Made by a program: the position numbers and the translations under genes
Shown: positions 50,050 through 62,201 of the stretch, one piece after another
Layout: every line of letters begins with the position of its first letter
Numbering within the stretch: position 1 is the first letter of the stretch
The notes under the pieces: generated by a model
The model's database searches: none
What the model was told of the DNA's origin: nothing
Seen by the model: only the letters and a program-made list of their open reading frames with translations
NCBI GenBank assembly: GCA_039619475.1
Contig: CM077115.1
Coordinates: forward strand, 26,549,083 to 26,613,082
Length of the DNA: 64,000 bases
Reading direction: 5' to 3'
DNA from: Icerya purchasi
Taxonomy: Eukaryota; Arthropoda; Insecta; Hemiptera; Monophlebidae

Positions 50050-50800
50050 AGTCAATTGACTTAAAATAGTATGAATAAGCCAAATCACCGTGGAAATGTA
50101 AGTTTGAATGAGGAAAGCGATTAAATATTTCGACGTTTTTACCATGGAAACGCAGCTTCCGACTTCCAAAAAGAAGGAGCATGTATGTTCGTTTTGTATG
50201 TTTTTTTTTTGTTTTTTTTTTGTTTTTTTTTATATATTACGCTAATTCAAATATGCAGTATGTCGTTATAGGATGGTTGGACAGGTGACATATTTTTGGC
50301 TTATAAATTTTGAGAATTTGTCTTTATTTTTTATAATACGAGAATACACTGGAACATAAAAAAGACTGATGCAATGTATACAAAAAAATGTTATTTTCCA
50401 GTCATGCCGATATTATTGATAACTGTTTTACTGCTTATGGAACTTATTAATCTATTAATCGATTTGCAAGTTCAGAGTAGACACAACCAAAGATTGATTA
50501 ATATATAAAACTGTTAAATGGGTAATTTTTGTATTAATTAAAAGCATATTAATTACAAGTCTTATTGAAAAACGTATGAATAATCTGACAAAAAATTTAT
50601 ATTTCATCAAATAAATTAAGTGTAATGTTAAAAGTTTTTAAATGTTTTTTTAAAAAAGATTTATTATAAAATTTTAATAAAAATGTACTGAAAAGTAAAA
50701 AATAATTATTAGATAACAATTATATTTCAAAGTGAAATACCTTAAGTGATGATATTTGATATTATCGTAATTCTTATACAATATTAGCGCTTATTAGAGT
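50050..50800. repeat. relative of the dispersed foldback/ACCGACTTC repeat family
   Basis: TTGACTTAAAATAGTATGAA...ACCATGGAAACG at 50060-50150 matches 59588-59660. CCGACTTCCAAAAAGAAGGAG at 50159 matches 59319. 50639-50790 matches one arm of the foldback at 59705-60155. It is a single-arm, diverged copy. Confidence 0.6.
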
Positions 50801-51760
50801 GGCTATCGAAATAAAATTACAATATCTGGAAACAATTTAACGAATATTTATTGTAGCTTTTTAATTTTTATTGTATTCCAGTTGAAGATGAGATATGAAA
50901 ATTTTTCGAATGTTTATTATTTATGTTTATATTCGACATTTTATTTTATTAGAAAATTAACGGTTTGAATAGAAGATGAAAAATAAAGGCAGTGAAAGAA
51001 AAAGTAACATATTTCATTCCCAGAAAGATGCAGTTAAGAAATATTTGTGTATTTTGAATTTTTTTTTCAGTCATATATGTAGGATATATAATGTTACTTC
51101 CTACATTATTTGTGTGAGAGGATTGTGTAAATCAAACATTATTTTCATAATTCCTCATATATGTTTTATTAATTTTCCAGTTAAACACCATACTTTATCA
51201 TTATGACTAACACCCCCCCCCTCCCTAATCCCCTAATCGATGTACGTTATGTCATAAAAAAACCGGATTTCAGATATAACGTGTCATTTTAAAATTCTTC
51301 GTCAATAAGAATGGTAATAAAATGAAGATTTAAATGAAAAATAAAAACTCTGTATATGCTATTGAGTAGTTTGCAGATGTATACGGCAGACCATCGTTTA
51401 AAATAAGGATTTATTAGCTTCTTTTTTAAATGAAGGAGGAAATAATTACTGTAGTGACAAAATTGTAGGTGTCCTAGTCTAAAATATGTGCTTAGGGTTA
51501 AATCGGTGAGAAAGTTCTAAATCACGCGGGTGGTGTAGCATTTTAAATTTTTTCAAAAAGGAAACAAAAATGAAACAACCGAATTAAGATGGTGTAGGTT
51601 TAACGCCGCTGTAGCGTCTTTGCGACCAACGATGTTTCGGAATACACGCCTATTTCGGAAAAATAGAGACGAAAGAAAGCAGTAGGCGGAATAAGCGATA
51701 ATAACTGTTTATATACTCCAAATTTTACGTTATCAAAAATAATGATATTAATAACAATAA

Positions 51761-51792
51761 TAATTATTATTATTATTATTAATAATAATATT

Positions 51793-51836
<44 letters not shown>
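51761..51836. repeat. palindromic ATT/AAT microsatellite
   Basis: ATT units are followed directly by AAT units, so the array can fold on itself. Confidence 0.9.
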
Positions 51837-51837
<1 letters not shown>

Positions 51838-51989
51838 GGAAATAAAAAATTATCTAATAAATTAAAAGCGAATGTGGAGAAATGAAAGAAATCTCCAAAT
51901 TTCGACGGGAACGCTCGTTAATTTTCGGGAACGAGCCGGTTTTTAATGAAAATGACTTTAATTGATAAATGATCAACGTCACCGAGTAC

Positions 51990-53340
51990 GACGCTAGCGT
52001 GACACGCTGACAATATAAAATGAGAAAAGTTCCGTCTGCGACATTGTAGCGCGCATCCACGCTAAACGAAAATCGTCAAATTTGTACTGGAAAACTGGAA
52101 GCTGTTCAGCTGGATCCAGCGATTTCTGGAGCTTTCAGTCATTCCGCTGGCAGCGAAATAAAATACGCGACGGCCGCTTTCCTATTTCAATAGAAATGAT
52201 GAGTTTAGTCGCGAAAAGAACTTTTGTTTGTTTTCCCCCCTGCCCCGCAACCCTCGACGTCGTCCTCGTCGTCTTCTTCTGTCCCGCCGCGTCCGGCCGC
52301 TTTCCTCTTCGTCTTCCCTACAGGAGCCGGCTCTAAAGTAGATGGGCGAATGAACTGAACTTGCACCGGGGAAGGGGGTGTCAATTTAAACTTTCAAATG
52401 AGATGCCGCGCTACACTTGTACAGAGCGAAGAGAGTGTAATTCGCACGCGCGCGCCTTCCTTCGTGTCTCCGTGTACACTCTTTATCTCTTTTTCTACAC
52501 ATCATCCCTTTATATATACATAATATTATTACACATCTTATGTAAATATAGCGCACATGTGTGTGTGCGTGCTCTGTGTATTATTGTTATCGTACGGCGG
52601 CGATAATAATAATAATGATAATAGTAATGATAATAGTAGTAATGGTAATGTATAGAAAATAGTATTAGTTAAATGTAGCACAAGGAAAGTTATGTATTAT
52701 GTATGTATACGTACGTACAGTTAATGAAAATACACGGATATTATATAGAAAAAGCTTTTCATCGGTCCTCTGTGTTGGTGTAATAATTCCAGTTGTTCAT
52801 GTGTGTACGCGATAGCAGATGGATGTGTAAAGTTTACAGAGGGAAAACAGAATTTTATTTATTATAGAAAGTTGGGGTCCATATATTAAACTTTTCGTTT
52901 CCATGGCGACCTGATGCAAAGTACTCTACTTTTACCAGTATGCGCGCACCGCCGTCGCCTCGCGATAAGGTCATTATAGATTCCGACATAGTTCACTTTG
53001 GCACAGTGAACTGGTTGTGTGTGCCCGCGTGCGCGCGAGTGCACGCGCCGCCGTTATTAACGTTATTATTACCGCGACTACACCACTAACACGCACGCAC
53101 CGTCATCTGCTCTTACGCAACCGACTGAATAAATAAAATATTTCATTATAGTGCCACTATAATATTAATTTAACTTTCGACATTTTTCATTATACCGCCG
53201 CTCCGTCCCGCCCATGCCGGCCGACCCCTCATCTTCTTATTTAAGTTATTATTGCACAGATATGCCGATTAAACGCGATCCTCTTCGGCTAGACCGAAAT
53301 TTTTACCCAGACAGCGCGCGCACGCCTAGCTCCAAAATCT
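51990..53340. promoter_or_regulatory. GC/CpG-rich region, possible promoter or 5' UTR
   Basis: CpG-dense blocks at 52238-52330 and 52930-53330 (for example CGCGTGCGCGCGAGTGCACG near 53025) stand out from AT-rich surroundings. Frames in it (52082-52606) are low-complexity and not convincing. A first exon or promoter of a gene is inferred from composition only. Confidence 0.3.
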
Positions 53341-54112
53341 TCTGACACATTTTTTGCCCAGAAAAACCGCATCACGATTCCGCATTTATGTTACCTGTGT
53401 ATCGAGACAACTTGTTTTTCTCAATAGCAGAAAACTTTTTGCTTTTATCTAGATGCGGGCTAATAATTATGCACGATTACACACAACAGAGCTTTTTCAA
53501 TTAAGTCATTTAACCTTCCGCGGTAAGATACGGTCTGACCGAACGACACAAGTAGAAGCTGCGGGGAGTGCTTTGGATTGTGCAAAACACGTTATTATTT
53601 TTGATTTAGAAAAAATATAAATTAGCGTTGTGTTGTATACATCATTTTCGCAAATCCGAAATATCTTTAAAAATGTGTTCCACTTTAAAAGAGCCAAAAC
53701 GAATAAAAAAAAAGGTGCTTACAGATCCCGTTGATTATGAAAACTTATGGTACCTACACATTTACGTTAAGTCGCTCAATTGCCCCTAGTTGTAAGATTA
53801 CTAGCAAACTTGTATTTCGATGTTAATTTTAAGAAGAATTATTGTAAAGTTTGAATCTGTCAGGCAACGGTTCGATTTATCGACTTCTATGTCGAATTTT
53901 CATCTTGACAAGCGTGACGCGACTTTGTAATGTAGTCTTTTTCACCGCAATCATGCTAAGATTGGAATATTTTGACGCTAAAAACGTACGCAATCGTTAG
54001 ATAAAGGCCTTTTTTTGGACGGTATAAATGATAATTAATAGATTGCACTGTAAAACATCACGTATCATACATTGGGAAAATCAAATATACACCTCTGTGC
54101 TGCGAACGTGTT

Positions 54113-54328
54113 TCACGTTAAAGAAAAGTTATTTTTTGCACTGACGACATCAGATAAAACATCTTCTCTTCCCTGATGATCGGCTGGCAGTTTTATCATT
54201 TCACGTTTTAAACGCTTATTCTGTATTTCGGCTTCCACTTCCATTTGGTGGCACTCACTTCTTTCCCGTTTCAAATGGCGTAAAAAATTCATGATGAATG
54301 TTCGAGAGATTTCTCTGATATTTAATTT
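54113..54328 (-). CDS. candidate terminal exon, charged coiled-coil protein
   Basis: On the - strand a splice acceptor-like TATATTTTAG is followed by an open frame of 71 codons ending TGA at 54113-54115. It contains MNFLRHLKRERSECHQMEV and EIQNKRLKREMIKLPADH, a heptad-like, strongly charged helix. This resembles the ends of some SANT/MADF-type DNA-binding proteins found in many insect copies, from memory only. It could be a transposon-associated gene. No other exon is identified. Confidence 0.35.
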   Translation of the reverse strand, partial: KLNIREISRTFIMNFLRHLKRERSECHQMEVEAEIQNKRLKREMIKLPADHQGREDVLSDVVSAKNNFSLT

Positions 54329-54833
54329 CTAAAATATACCAATACAATGGAAACAACAATTTGATTCTATAGTATGTTCTTACTTTAATAGGTCATTTAC
54401 AAATTGCTCGATATGTTTGGAATGTAAAAATGTTTGCAGACTAGTTAAAATTTTTCGACAAGTTAAGGAAGTATTTTTCCATTTTCCGTATAATTAATAT
54501 TTCCATCAATGTTTCTAAAATGTATTATGGGATTTTAATACGAAAAATTATATATCGGATTAATTTAAATTTCGCTAGATTTTGATCTTTTGCGAACTAA
54601 TTTAAATACATATTTAACCTTTTGTTGCGTTTTCTCTCGTTTATAAATGTTTTTATTATACGTTTCACGAATTTATATTAATAATTTTAATACGTTATTA
54701 TGTAAGTGTTTTTGAATTTTTTCTAAATATTATCCCGGGCACATCGAATGGCGAAATTGTGCTATTGTAAATTTAACAATCAATATACTCGCGCGTGCGT
54801 GCGCGCATACACACGCATGTTCCTTTCCACATG

Positions 54834-54837
<4 letters not shown>

Positions 54838-54880
<43 letters not shown>

Positions 54881-54885
54881 GTATA
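54838..54885. repeat. TA/TG microsatellite
   Basis: TA units followed by TATG units; frames of 95-116 codons on both strands here are repeat artefacts. Confidence 0.9.
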
Positions 54886-55204
54886 TATGTGTTTATTAAT
54901 AACAACGTCATTCTTAGCCCTATCGCTTTTTCTGTCACAAAAATTTGTTCCAAAATGTGGCATACTGTATATATAAGAATACAAAGTATCGACAAAATGG
55001 ATTTCTGTCCTGGCCAAAATTGTCCGAATGACAACGCTATTATAAGTATTTGTACATTTATACGTAAATAAAGATTTCCTTTTTTTTTTGTCGCGCAGTC
55101 GGAAAGAATGACATTGTCAATTTTCCTCATTCTATACGAAGTATAAAACTGATAGAGCTGGAGGTCCGGGTATATTGTAAATATATGTATATATGTGTAT
55201 GTGT

Positions 55205-55254
<50 letters not shown>

Positions 55255-55256
55255 AT
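55205..55256. repeat. TA microsatellite
   Basis: About 18 TA units flanked by GTAT units. Confidence 0.9.
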
Positions 55257-55383
55257 AAATGCATTAAATGATTATAACGTATATGAATAGCAACTTAATA
55301 TTTATGAACGGTAAATGAAATTCAAGTTTGCTGAAAACTCGAAGAGTCGAATGATGAAAGATTTTTTTTTTTCTATTTTTAAG

Positions 55384-55485
55384 GGTACGTCAGCCATGGA
55401 CATCAACCCAGCGCAAGTGAAAGTTTTGGAAGTTTCAATGTGTGCCAGCGAGATATTGTACCCGAACGTTGAACACCACTGCTGA
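55384..55485 (+). CDS. candidate terminal exon of an unrecognised gene
   Basis: A T-rich tract and AAG acceptor (to 55383) precede 33 codons and a TGA at 55483-55485. The frame reads GTSAMDINPAQVKVLEVSMC and ends ILYPNVEHHC. Composition is unlike the flanking low-complexity DNA and has normal protein character. I do not recognise the family and find no partner exon. Chance is possible at this length. Confidence 0.3.
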   Translation, partial: GTSAMDINPAQVKVLEVSMCASEILYPNVEHHC

Positions 55486-55593
55486 AGAGCTCCGCTAATC
55501 TAGCCCCCCCTCCCCCCATTTGTTATAGAATCGTAAAAAGAGCTAATGCACTTATCTTAGACCTAGCACAACTATTACGAAGGCTAGCGCACC

Positions 55594-55795
55594 TATAGAA
55601 CCTGTATTATACCTAAAAGTTACGGGTGGAGGGATAATGAGGGGTGCGCTAGTTCAGTCAAAGGTTGCGCTAGGGTATGCTAGATTTGTAGATGTTGCGT
55701 TGGCTGTTTCACCGATATTCCACTAATGAAGAAGAAAATAGCGTTGAATCCCCTCCCCCCTCGGGGGCATTCTTAGGTATAATACAGGTTCTATA
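55594..55795. repeat. inverted repeat with 23-bp perfect arms
   Basis: TATAGAACCTGTATTATACC (55594 on) is the inverse of 55773-55795. The loop contains GCGCTAG-type motifs and a C/G-rich run. It could be a small MITE or foldback. Confidence 0.6.
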
Positions 55796-55801
55796 AGTAC
55801 A

Positions 55802-56122
55802 CTAGATTTTCAACGGTTCTAAAACAAACGGATGGGTGGGGACTAGCTTAACGGAGCCCTGCTTAAGCAATTGCACCACGGTAGCTGATTGAGAAAAAAT
55901 TACCAATATCCTGTCGAACTGAGTTTTATTTCTGTACCTTAGAAATTGTTGTATTGGTTTAGGGCAGTTTTGTCGGACCATTTTTCTTGCATATAGATAG
56001 TCGTACATCATTTTGGCTGCTTCATTTCTTACTGTTACCGACGTTTTAACAAGAATGGGGACTGAAATCGATGGTAAAGAAGTATCGGGATAACTGGATA
56101 ATGAATTTTGCAAATGCAACAA
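55802..56122 (-). CDS. unassigned 106-codon open frame
   Basis: The - strand frame has normal protein composition (KMMYDYLYARKMVRQNC, FLRYRNKTQFDRILVIF, LLKQGSVKLVP). A splice-acceptor-like CATCGATTTCAG lies inside it, ending at 56062, so an exon of 55802-56061 is an alternative to an ATG start. No family is recognised. It may be a transposon or viral remnant or a host exon. Confidence 0.35.
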   Translation of the reverse strand: MLHLQNSLSSYPDTSLPSISVPILVKTSVTVRNEAAKMMYDYLYARKMVRQNCPKPIQQFLRYRNKTQFDRILVIFSQSATVVQLLKQGSVKLVPTHPFVLEPLKI

Positions 56123-56149
56123 AATTACACCTCAAAAGCGTCTATTTTC

Positions 56150-56870
56150 AAAGAGAAAAAACAAAAAATAAAAAGAGAAAAAGGGCATGGTTTAAGTCCT
56201 GACTAGGTGAAAAAAAATTATAAATAGATTACACGTTAAGAAATAGACAGCATGTATAATTACGAACATCGGAGGGATTAAATAAACTAGACGACAGGAA
56301 TAAACATGGAATCGGAAGTATGGAGACAAGTTCGCTGAAAAGATAACGAAAATTCTGAACTATATATATTAGACCGTAAAAAAATACAAAAAAATATGCA
56401 AAATAGGAGAAAGTTAATGATGATAAAGAATAACAGAGGTAGAATGAACTAAATGGAACACCGAAGAAGAATGTAAGAGCGGTCATAAGGAGGATTATAA
56501 TTATAGGAAAACCAATGAAATAAACAAAAGCAATAGTAATATCAAGATTTTAAGGCAAATAGCCAATAAGATAAAAAGTAAGAAAAAGTAAATTAATTAT
56601 GGATAGCTGGACACAATTTTCAAAAAAGCTGCGACAAAGTTAGAAAAAACTTCAAAAAGTATAAGAAGAATATTTGCAATAAGAAAAGGAGAAGTGAGAA
56701 GCACACTGCGAAGAATTCAGAACAGTAAAGGTACGGACGCGGACAGGCTACAGAATGAGATTATGAAGTTAAAAGCAGAGAAAAATTAGCCAAACTGTTC
56801 ATCAGATAATTACAAAGAAATCGAGACTACCTTGACATTTAATCTCAATACATGTAAAAGTAATATTTAT
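56150..56870 (+). pseudogene. decayed LINE, region before the reverse transcriptase
   Basis: In broken + frames: IFKKAATKLEKTSKSIRR, then GEVRSTLRRIQNSKGTDADR and LQNEIMKLK, matching the 'V--AL--IKNGKATG-D-I--E-LK' entry to LINE reverse transcriptases. No palm motif is left. Confidence 0.5.
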
Positions 56871-56879
56871 TACCTACTA

Positions 56880-59310
56880 GCTAAACCGATAGACGTTGTC
56901 CTGTCCAAATTTCAATAAATTTGTCTGTAATCGTTTTGTGAATTTGTGAAAAGATATTGGAAATGTGTAAACAAAACAAAAATAAGAAAAAACCGTACTT
57001 CTGAGTGATCATTGTATCTACTAACGATTGTGGCCATGTATGTTCGGTTTTAAGAAAGGTGTATTCAGAAATATGACAATGGGAAATTTTACATGCGAGA
57101 TAAATTCTATCAGCAGTACACTATTGAGATGCTTGAAATGTATGATGTACTCGGAATGTGATCGACTTGGAACCATGCGGTTTTGTTCAAAAAAATTTAA
57201 GTCGCACTTATGTAAAGTCAGAATTTCATGCCAACCAAATGATTTATTTTCTTCCATTAAATTTTAAACCACGATGAATCTCAAGATGTGTTATTTACAT
57301 TTCGATTTCGATTGCAAGATTAATGTTCGAGTAAACAATCGAAACAAAGAATTGCTGTAACATCACAATTTCGTTTATTGCAATGCTTTATGATACACGA
57401 TTGGCTTGATTCACAATTAGGCAATCAGTTGTCTAACTACATTTGCGCATGTAGCGAAATAAATTACAATAGAAATAAAATAACTAACACAAAAGTAAAA
57501 ACAAACGTAATTTTGTTTTAATCTGGAATGCGTTTTTCCATCTTTTTCTCCAGATGTTCCAGAATTTTTTGTTTTCTAGTGAAAACATTCAATTGGGTTA
57601 TTTCCACCCCGGGAGCATAACAAGCAAAACAAAAAAAGAATCAACCAAATACGTCGTTCCTGTTCGTCAGTTATGATCGAGGTGCATACAAAAATTACGA
57701 TTTTTGCAGTTTGTCCGAATTTCTTTTGTAATTTCTCGATTTTTTTTTTTTTGCTGAAAACTTTTCCATGACCATAACGAACAAAACAAAAAAAAAAGGA
57801 TTACGCATATCCATCATTCGAATCGTGAGTTACAAATCTCGAGTCCTATAAAACTCCCATAGAAAAAAACACTTTCAGTTCTTCCCGGATTTTCCAATTT
57901 TTTTTCTCCAAAAAATCTTATTCGGACTATTACAAACATTGAAGGAATAAATTAGTCAAATTTTGATTTTTATTTATAATAATAAGACTACAGAAGACCG
58001 ATAGGTATCAAACTTTTAATATATATATATACACTAGAACATTAACAGACAGCAACATCAGATGCCGATTAACCTGCTGAGCAGGCAGGGTTCAGCAAAG
58101 AATGTTTTAGTATTAGTGTAACATGTGATTTCAAAATATTACGAGTTTAAAATACCACTGGTCTAATATTTGTAAACTGAAAACATTCAACTGCATAGAC
58201 ACCCGTGCACTGAAAGTATTAAAAGTAAGAGGGAAAAATACGCAGCGTGTAAATAAAGTTAAAACAAATATGAAAAACAATCAATATGTGAAAATTGTAT
58301 ACGTAATTGCAAAATTATTTTAACGCAGAGTAATGGAGGGAAGGTTGAAAACGACTTGAGACATCTGATGAATTTTTCGAGTAGGAATACTGATGAACAA
58401 GGTTAAATCAAACAAAAATAATAATAATATAGAAGAGTAAGGATGAACGCAGAAAAACAGCGAAGGAAGTATACGAGAAGTGTGCCACATAAAGATGAAT
58501 GAAATAAAAATAAAATATTAAATATTCGAAACAGCGAATAGATGATTCTTCATATACCTAGCCAACAGCTTAAAAGCTAATAATACTAATAATATGACGA
58601 TAACGGAATATAAACAAATGTACAGGTAGACTAATGATGTAGATAAAAAGTAGAATACAAGAAGAAAAGAAAATACCCTAAGCTTAAAAAGAAAGGTGGT
58701 TCAATCAGTGTAATGAGAAGATGTAAGAGTGGGGGAGAAACGTGAAACAGAAAAAACGGACAGTAGAGAAGATGAAGATCAACCAAATGCGAAAGAACGT
58801 CGAAAGAAGAATAAGTTCGCAATATTAAATTAGAAAAAAAAAGAAAAAAAGGATTGAAGTCGTTGTCAAAAAAAAAAATGAAATTTAAACGGAGGGGTTG
58901 CTGGATTAAGAAATGGGACGCACCGCCATTAGATTAACAATTTTCTAATGCAAAAACGATAAAGGAAAAAAGGACGACCAAGAATATAATTGATAACTGA
59001 TGGTAATAATGAATTGAAAGAAAATGAGGAAGTTGATCGAAAAATGAGTGGTGTCTGAGATTTTAGTAACAGTTCGATATTTTTTGGAAATATTCAGCAA
59101 AAGCTAAAACCGAAGCCAAATATTACTCAATTCCGAATATTTGATTATATATTTACTTTTTAATATGAAATTTTTCGTGTTCAGTGTTTATTTTTTAATT
59201 CGATAATTTTTTTGTTAAATTATCGAATTAAAAAAGAATTCTGAAAAACAAATTAATTTTGATCGTTACATAAAATTAAATGTACCACTTCGATAATCCT
59301 AATAATTCAC
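56880..59310. other. AT/purine-rich sequence, mostly unassigned
   Basis: At 57590-57960 loosely repeated units contain ARCAAAACAAAAAAA followed by GTNAGTTAY and a C/T-rich half, suggesting an old tandem repeat. 58200-58950 is purine-rich like the antisense of decayed LINEs but shows no motif. Opposed frames at 57021-57267 overlap without recognisable content. Confidence 0.4.
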
Positions 59311-59317
59311 CTTTTTA

Positions 59318-59580
59318 ACCGACTTCAAAAAAGAAGGAGGTATTCAATTCGACTGTATTTTTTTTTTTTTTTTTTTTTTTTTTATGTGTGTTACCACAGA
59401 ACTTTCTTCTAGATGAATCGATTTTGATGATTCTTCTTTTATTTGAAAGGTGGTGTTTGTCATGTGGTCCCATTTAAATTTGATCAAGGTCTGACCGATA
59501 GTTTTTGAGTTTTCCTTAATAATGCGGGAGATTGAAGCTTTTTGGATGCTTTTCATTCATGATTGTTTTCACCGTCGGAT
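59318..59580. repeat. dispersed repeat beginning ACCGACTTCAAAAAAGAAGG
   Basis: It starts ACCGACTTCAAAAAAGAAGG, with a long T tract and then GAATCGATTTTGATGATTCT and GTGTGGTCCC-like blocks. Related starts occur at 49223 and 50159. Similar sequence is, from memory, common in arthropod genomes. Confidence 0.6.
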
Positions 59581-59704
59581 TAGATTTATTGACTTAAAAT
59601 ACTATAAATTTGCCAAATTACCATGGAAATGTAGCTTTTGGTGTTTTTACCGTGGAAATAAATGTTTTAATTTAATTGAATAAAAATGCACTAAAGAGTA
59701 AAAA

Positions 59705-60155
59705 ATAAAATGTTTTTTTATAAAAAAAGTAAATACCGATACTTGAAGGTTTATTATAAAAATTTAAAAATGCACTAAAAAGTAAAAAATAATTATTCCC
59801 GATGAGAAAATATATATATATCAGAGTGATATAACACTTAAATGGTGATATCGTAATTCTTATACAACATTAATTTTTTGGAGTTGGAATTAAATTCATG
59901 TTAGGAACAATTTAATCAACATTTAATGCAGTTTTTAATTATTCTTTTAATATGAATTTGATGCCAACTCCAAAAAATTAATGTTGTATAAGAATTACGA
60001 TATCACCACTTAAGTGTTATATCACTCTGATATATATATATATATATTTTCTCATCGGGAGTAATTATTTTTTACTTTTTAGTGCATTTTTAAATTTTTA
60101 TAATAAACCTTCAAGTCGTCGGTATTTACTTTTTTTATAAAAAAGCATTTTATTA
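59705..60155. repeat. large foldback element, about 195-bp arms
   Basis: 59705-59899 pairs with 59952-60155 almost base for base (for example CAGAGTGATATAACACTTAA and its inverse), with a loop of about 52 bp. The near identity of the arms implies recent origin or arm conversion. Single-arm relatives lie at 50639-50790 and 37708-37776. No protein is encoded. Confidence 0.92.
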
Positions 60156-61623
60156 AACCATAAAATGACAATTAAATTTAAAAAGAAAATTTCTTATTCT
60201 TATTTGACAAAAGTATTATTTATAATTACGAAAAATATACTGATTACATAGTAAAAATTATAAATATAAAAGCCAACAACCGCACAGAAAATATCGCAAA
60301 TAATTAAAATTAAACCACTTAATATTTCCCGAAAATAATAAAAAAAGTTTTTCAACATTCGGGTGAATTGGCTTCCCTTCCGAAAACTTGTTTTCACTTG
60401 CTACGTTAGTTATTAGTTGTCTCTTTTTTTTAGATTAACGATAAGGACTCAGAAGTCTTTAAAATTATTATCTTTCTACCTTGGAAGGAATGTTTTTAAG
60501 TATGATTGTAAGTATGTCTTAAATTTCGGAACGGAATCGAACGATATAGTTACACCATTTACATGGTACATTCACTCACACAACTTATTCCTGCGTCTTC
60601 CTCTTTTCGGTATTTCCCTTTTTTGTCGTTTTTGTTGCAGTTACGGCCCGTTTTCTTATTGTTACTAACCATCGTACCCTCTTCTTCTTCCTTTACATCA
60701 GCCTCAACAATCGTACTCGACGCAGTGCTGACCACCCTTTTTTTTTTCTAGTAGTGTTTTTTGTGGATTTTGGCCCACCAAGGATGCTCGTGAGCTGTTT
60801 CAAAGACCTTCCAGCAGTGTGAAAACTAAGTTAAATTTTTCTATAATGCTTCACATTACCCATACAAACACCACGTAAATTCATATACACACTGCAAGGT
60901 CACGTAACGAATTTGGCTGTCTACGGAGGATTTTTTCACTGTTTCCTCCGCTCCTCGTACTAACGTGATCTTCTGGGCTCCAGTGGAGAAACACTCCACG
61001 CGATAATGTAAAAAAAGACGTTTATCCTTACCGGTTTATCAGCGATATGCGTTTTTCAATCAGTGATTAGCAGTAACCAACATTTTATTTGAGAAATTTA
61101 TATAAAAAAATTTCAAATATTGTTCCGCAATTGTATTAAACTTGTTCAGCGCAGCTTGTACAGCAAAAATCTAATCGGACAAGATCTAAGATGAAAAATT
61201 GATAACACAGCCGCTAAACGACAGTGAGAACGATTAACCTTTAGTCGGAATAAAATCGGATAGCTCGCTGTCTATACCTCCGTTATCCTTTTATCAAAGA
61301 ATAGACAGCGAGCGCACCGCCCCGCCCATTGGAGTCAGTAGATAACCGCGTAATTACCTCTAGCCCAATGTATCGAGGCACAGCTACCGCATCATCTCAA
61401 AATAGGTAATTGGCGTCAACTCTCGATCCTTGAATCGATCGATTAAATCAAAATTAATTTATTTCCTTTAGGCTCGTATCACTGCCCTTCTCCAAACTTC
61501 ATTCAATAAAATATGTATTGAATGAAGTTTGCACCTAACATGGTCGGAGATCACAAACACTCACGGCAATATGAGATCGGAGTGTTATGAGACGATAATT
61601 ACAAAATAGGCGACACACATACA

Positions 61624-62158
61624 TGTAACTCCCAAGTCTCATGTAGGTCTAGAGCCAGACACTCGGTGCGTCTGACAGGAATACACACGATTTTCTCTTT
61701 TGTGCGGCACACACGGCACGCCACCTCTAATTGTAAGTCAGTTCAACGCACCCTTGTATTTGTAGCACCAGACCCCGCAAACTCTTATTATCTGCGACAA
61801 ACCTTAAGGATTTCTTTTAGCTCATGTCTGGTCACCCAGACATTCCAATATTATCGTATTATGACTACATAGAAATTCACATGTACTCAATGAACGATAC
61901 ACATAATAAATATCCGATACAATACTCCTGAAAATATGTTATTATTAACGCGAATTCTCATACATCTCACTTGTTCCCATTGACGCACATATGCCTAAAC
62001 CACTTAGAGGCGCCATCTTCGCTTTAAACAGTACCTACTAGAGGCCTGAAAACATATCAAATAACTAAACATAGAAGATTAAATTTATAGAAAACTTCAA
62101 AAAAAAAAAAAAAATATTGCAATAAACGAAAACGATTATTTACAAGTATATATACACC
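61624..62158 (-). mobile_element. probable 3' LTR of the Ty3/gypsy element
   Basis: On the + strand the segment begins TGTAACTCCCAAG and ends near TATATATACA; on the - strand it would read TGTATATA...GAGTTACA, obeying TG...CA. A pyrimidine-rich tract at 62159-62200 could be the complement of the polypurine tract. The partner LTR lies beyond 64000, so the ends cannot be proven. Confidence 0.4.
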
Positions 62159-62201
62159 TGGCCCTCAACTATCTCCTAGTCAGACCCTCTGGGCCCCCCA
62201 C

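Noticed and set aside
54730..55130. 95- to 116-codon frames on both strands
   Set aside because: They are carried by TA/TG microsatellite translated as Tyr-Ile, Thr-His and similar runs.
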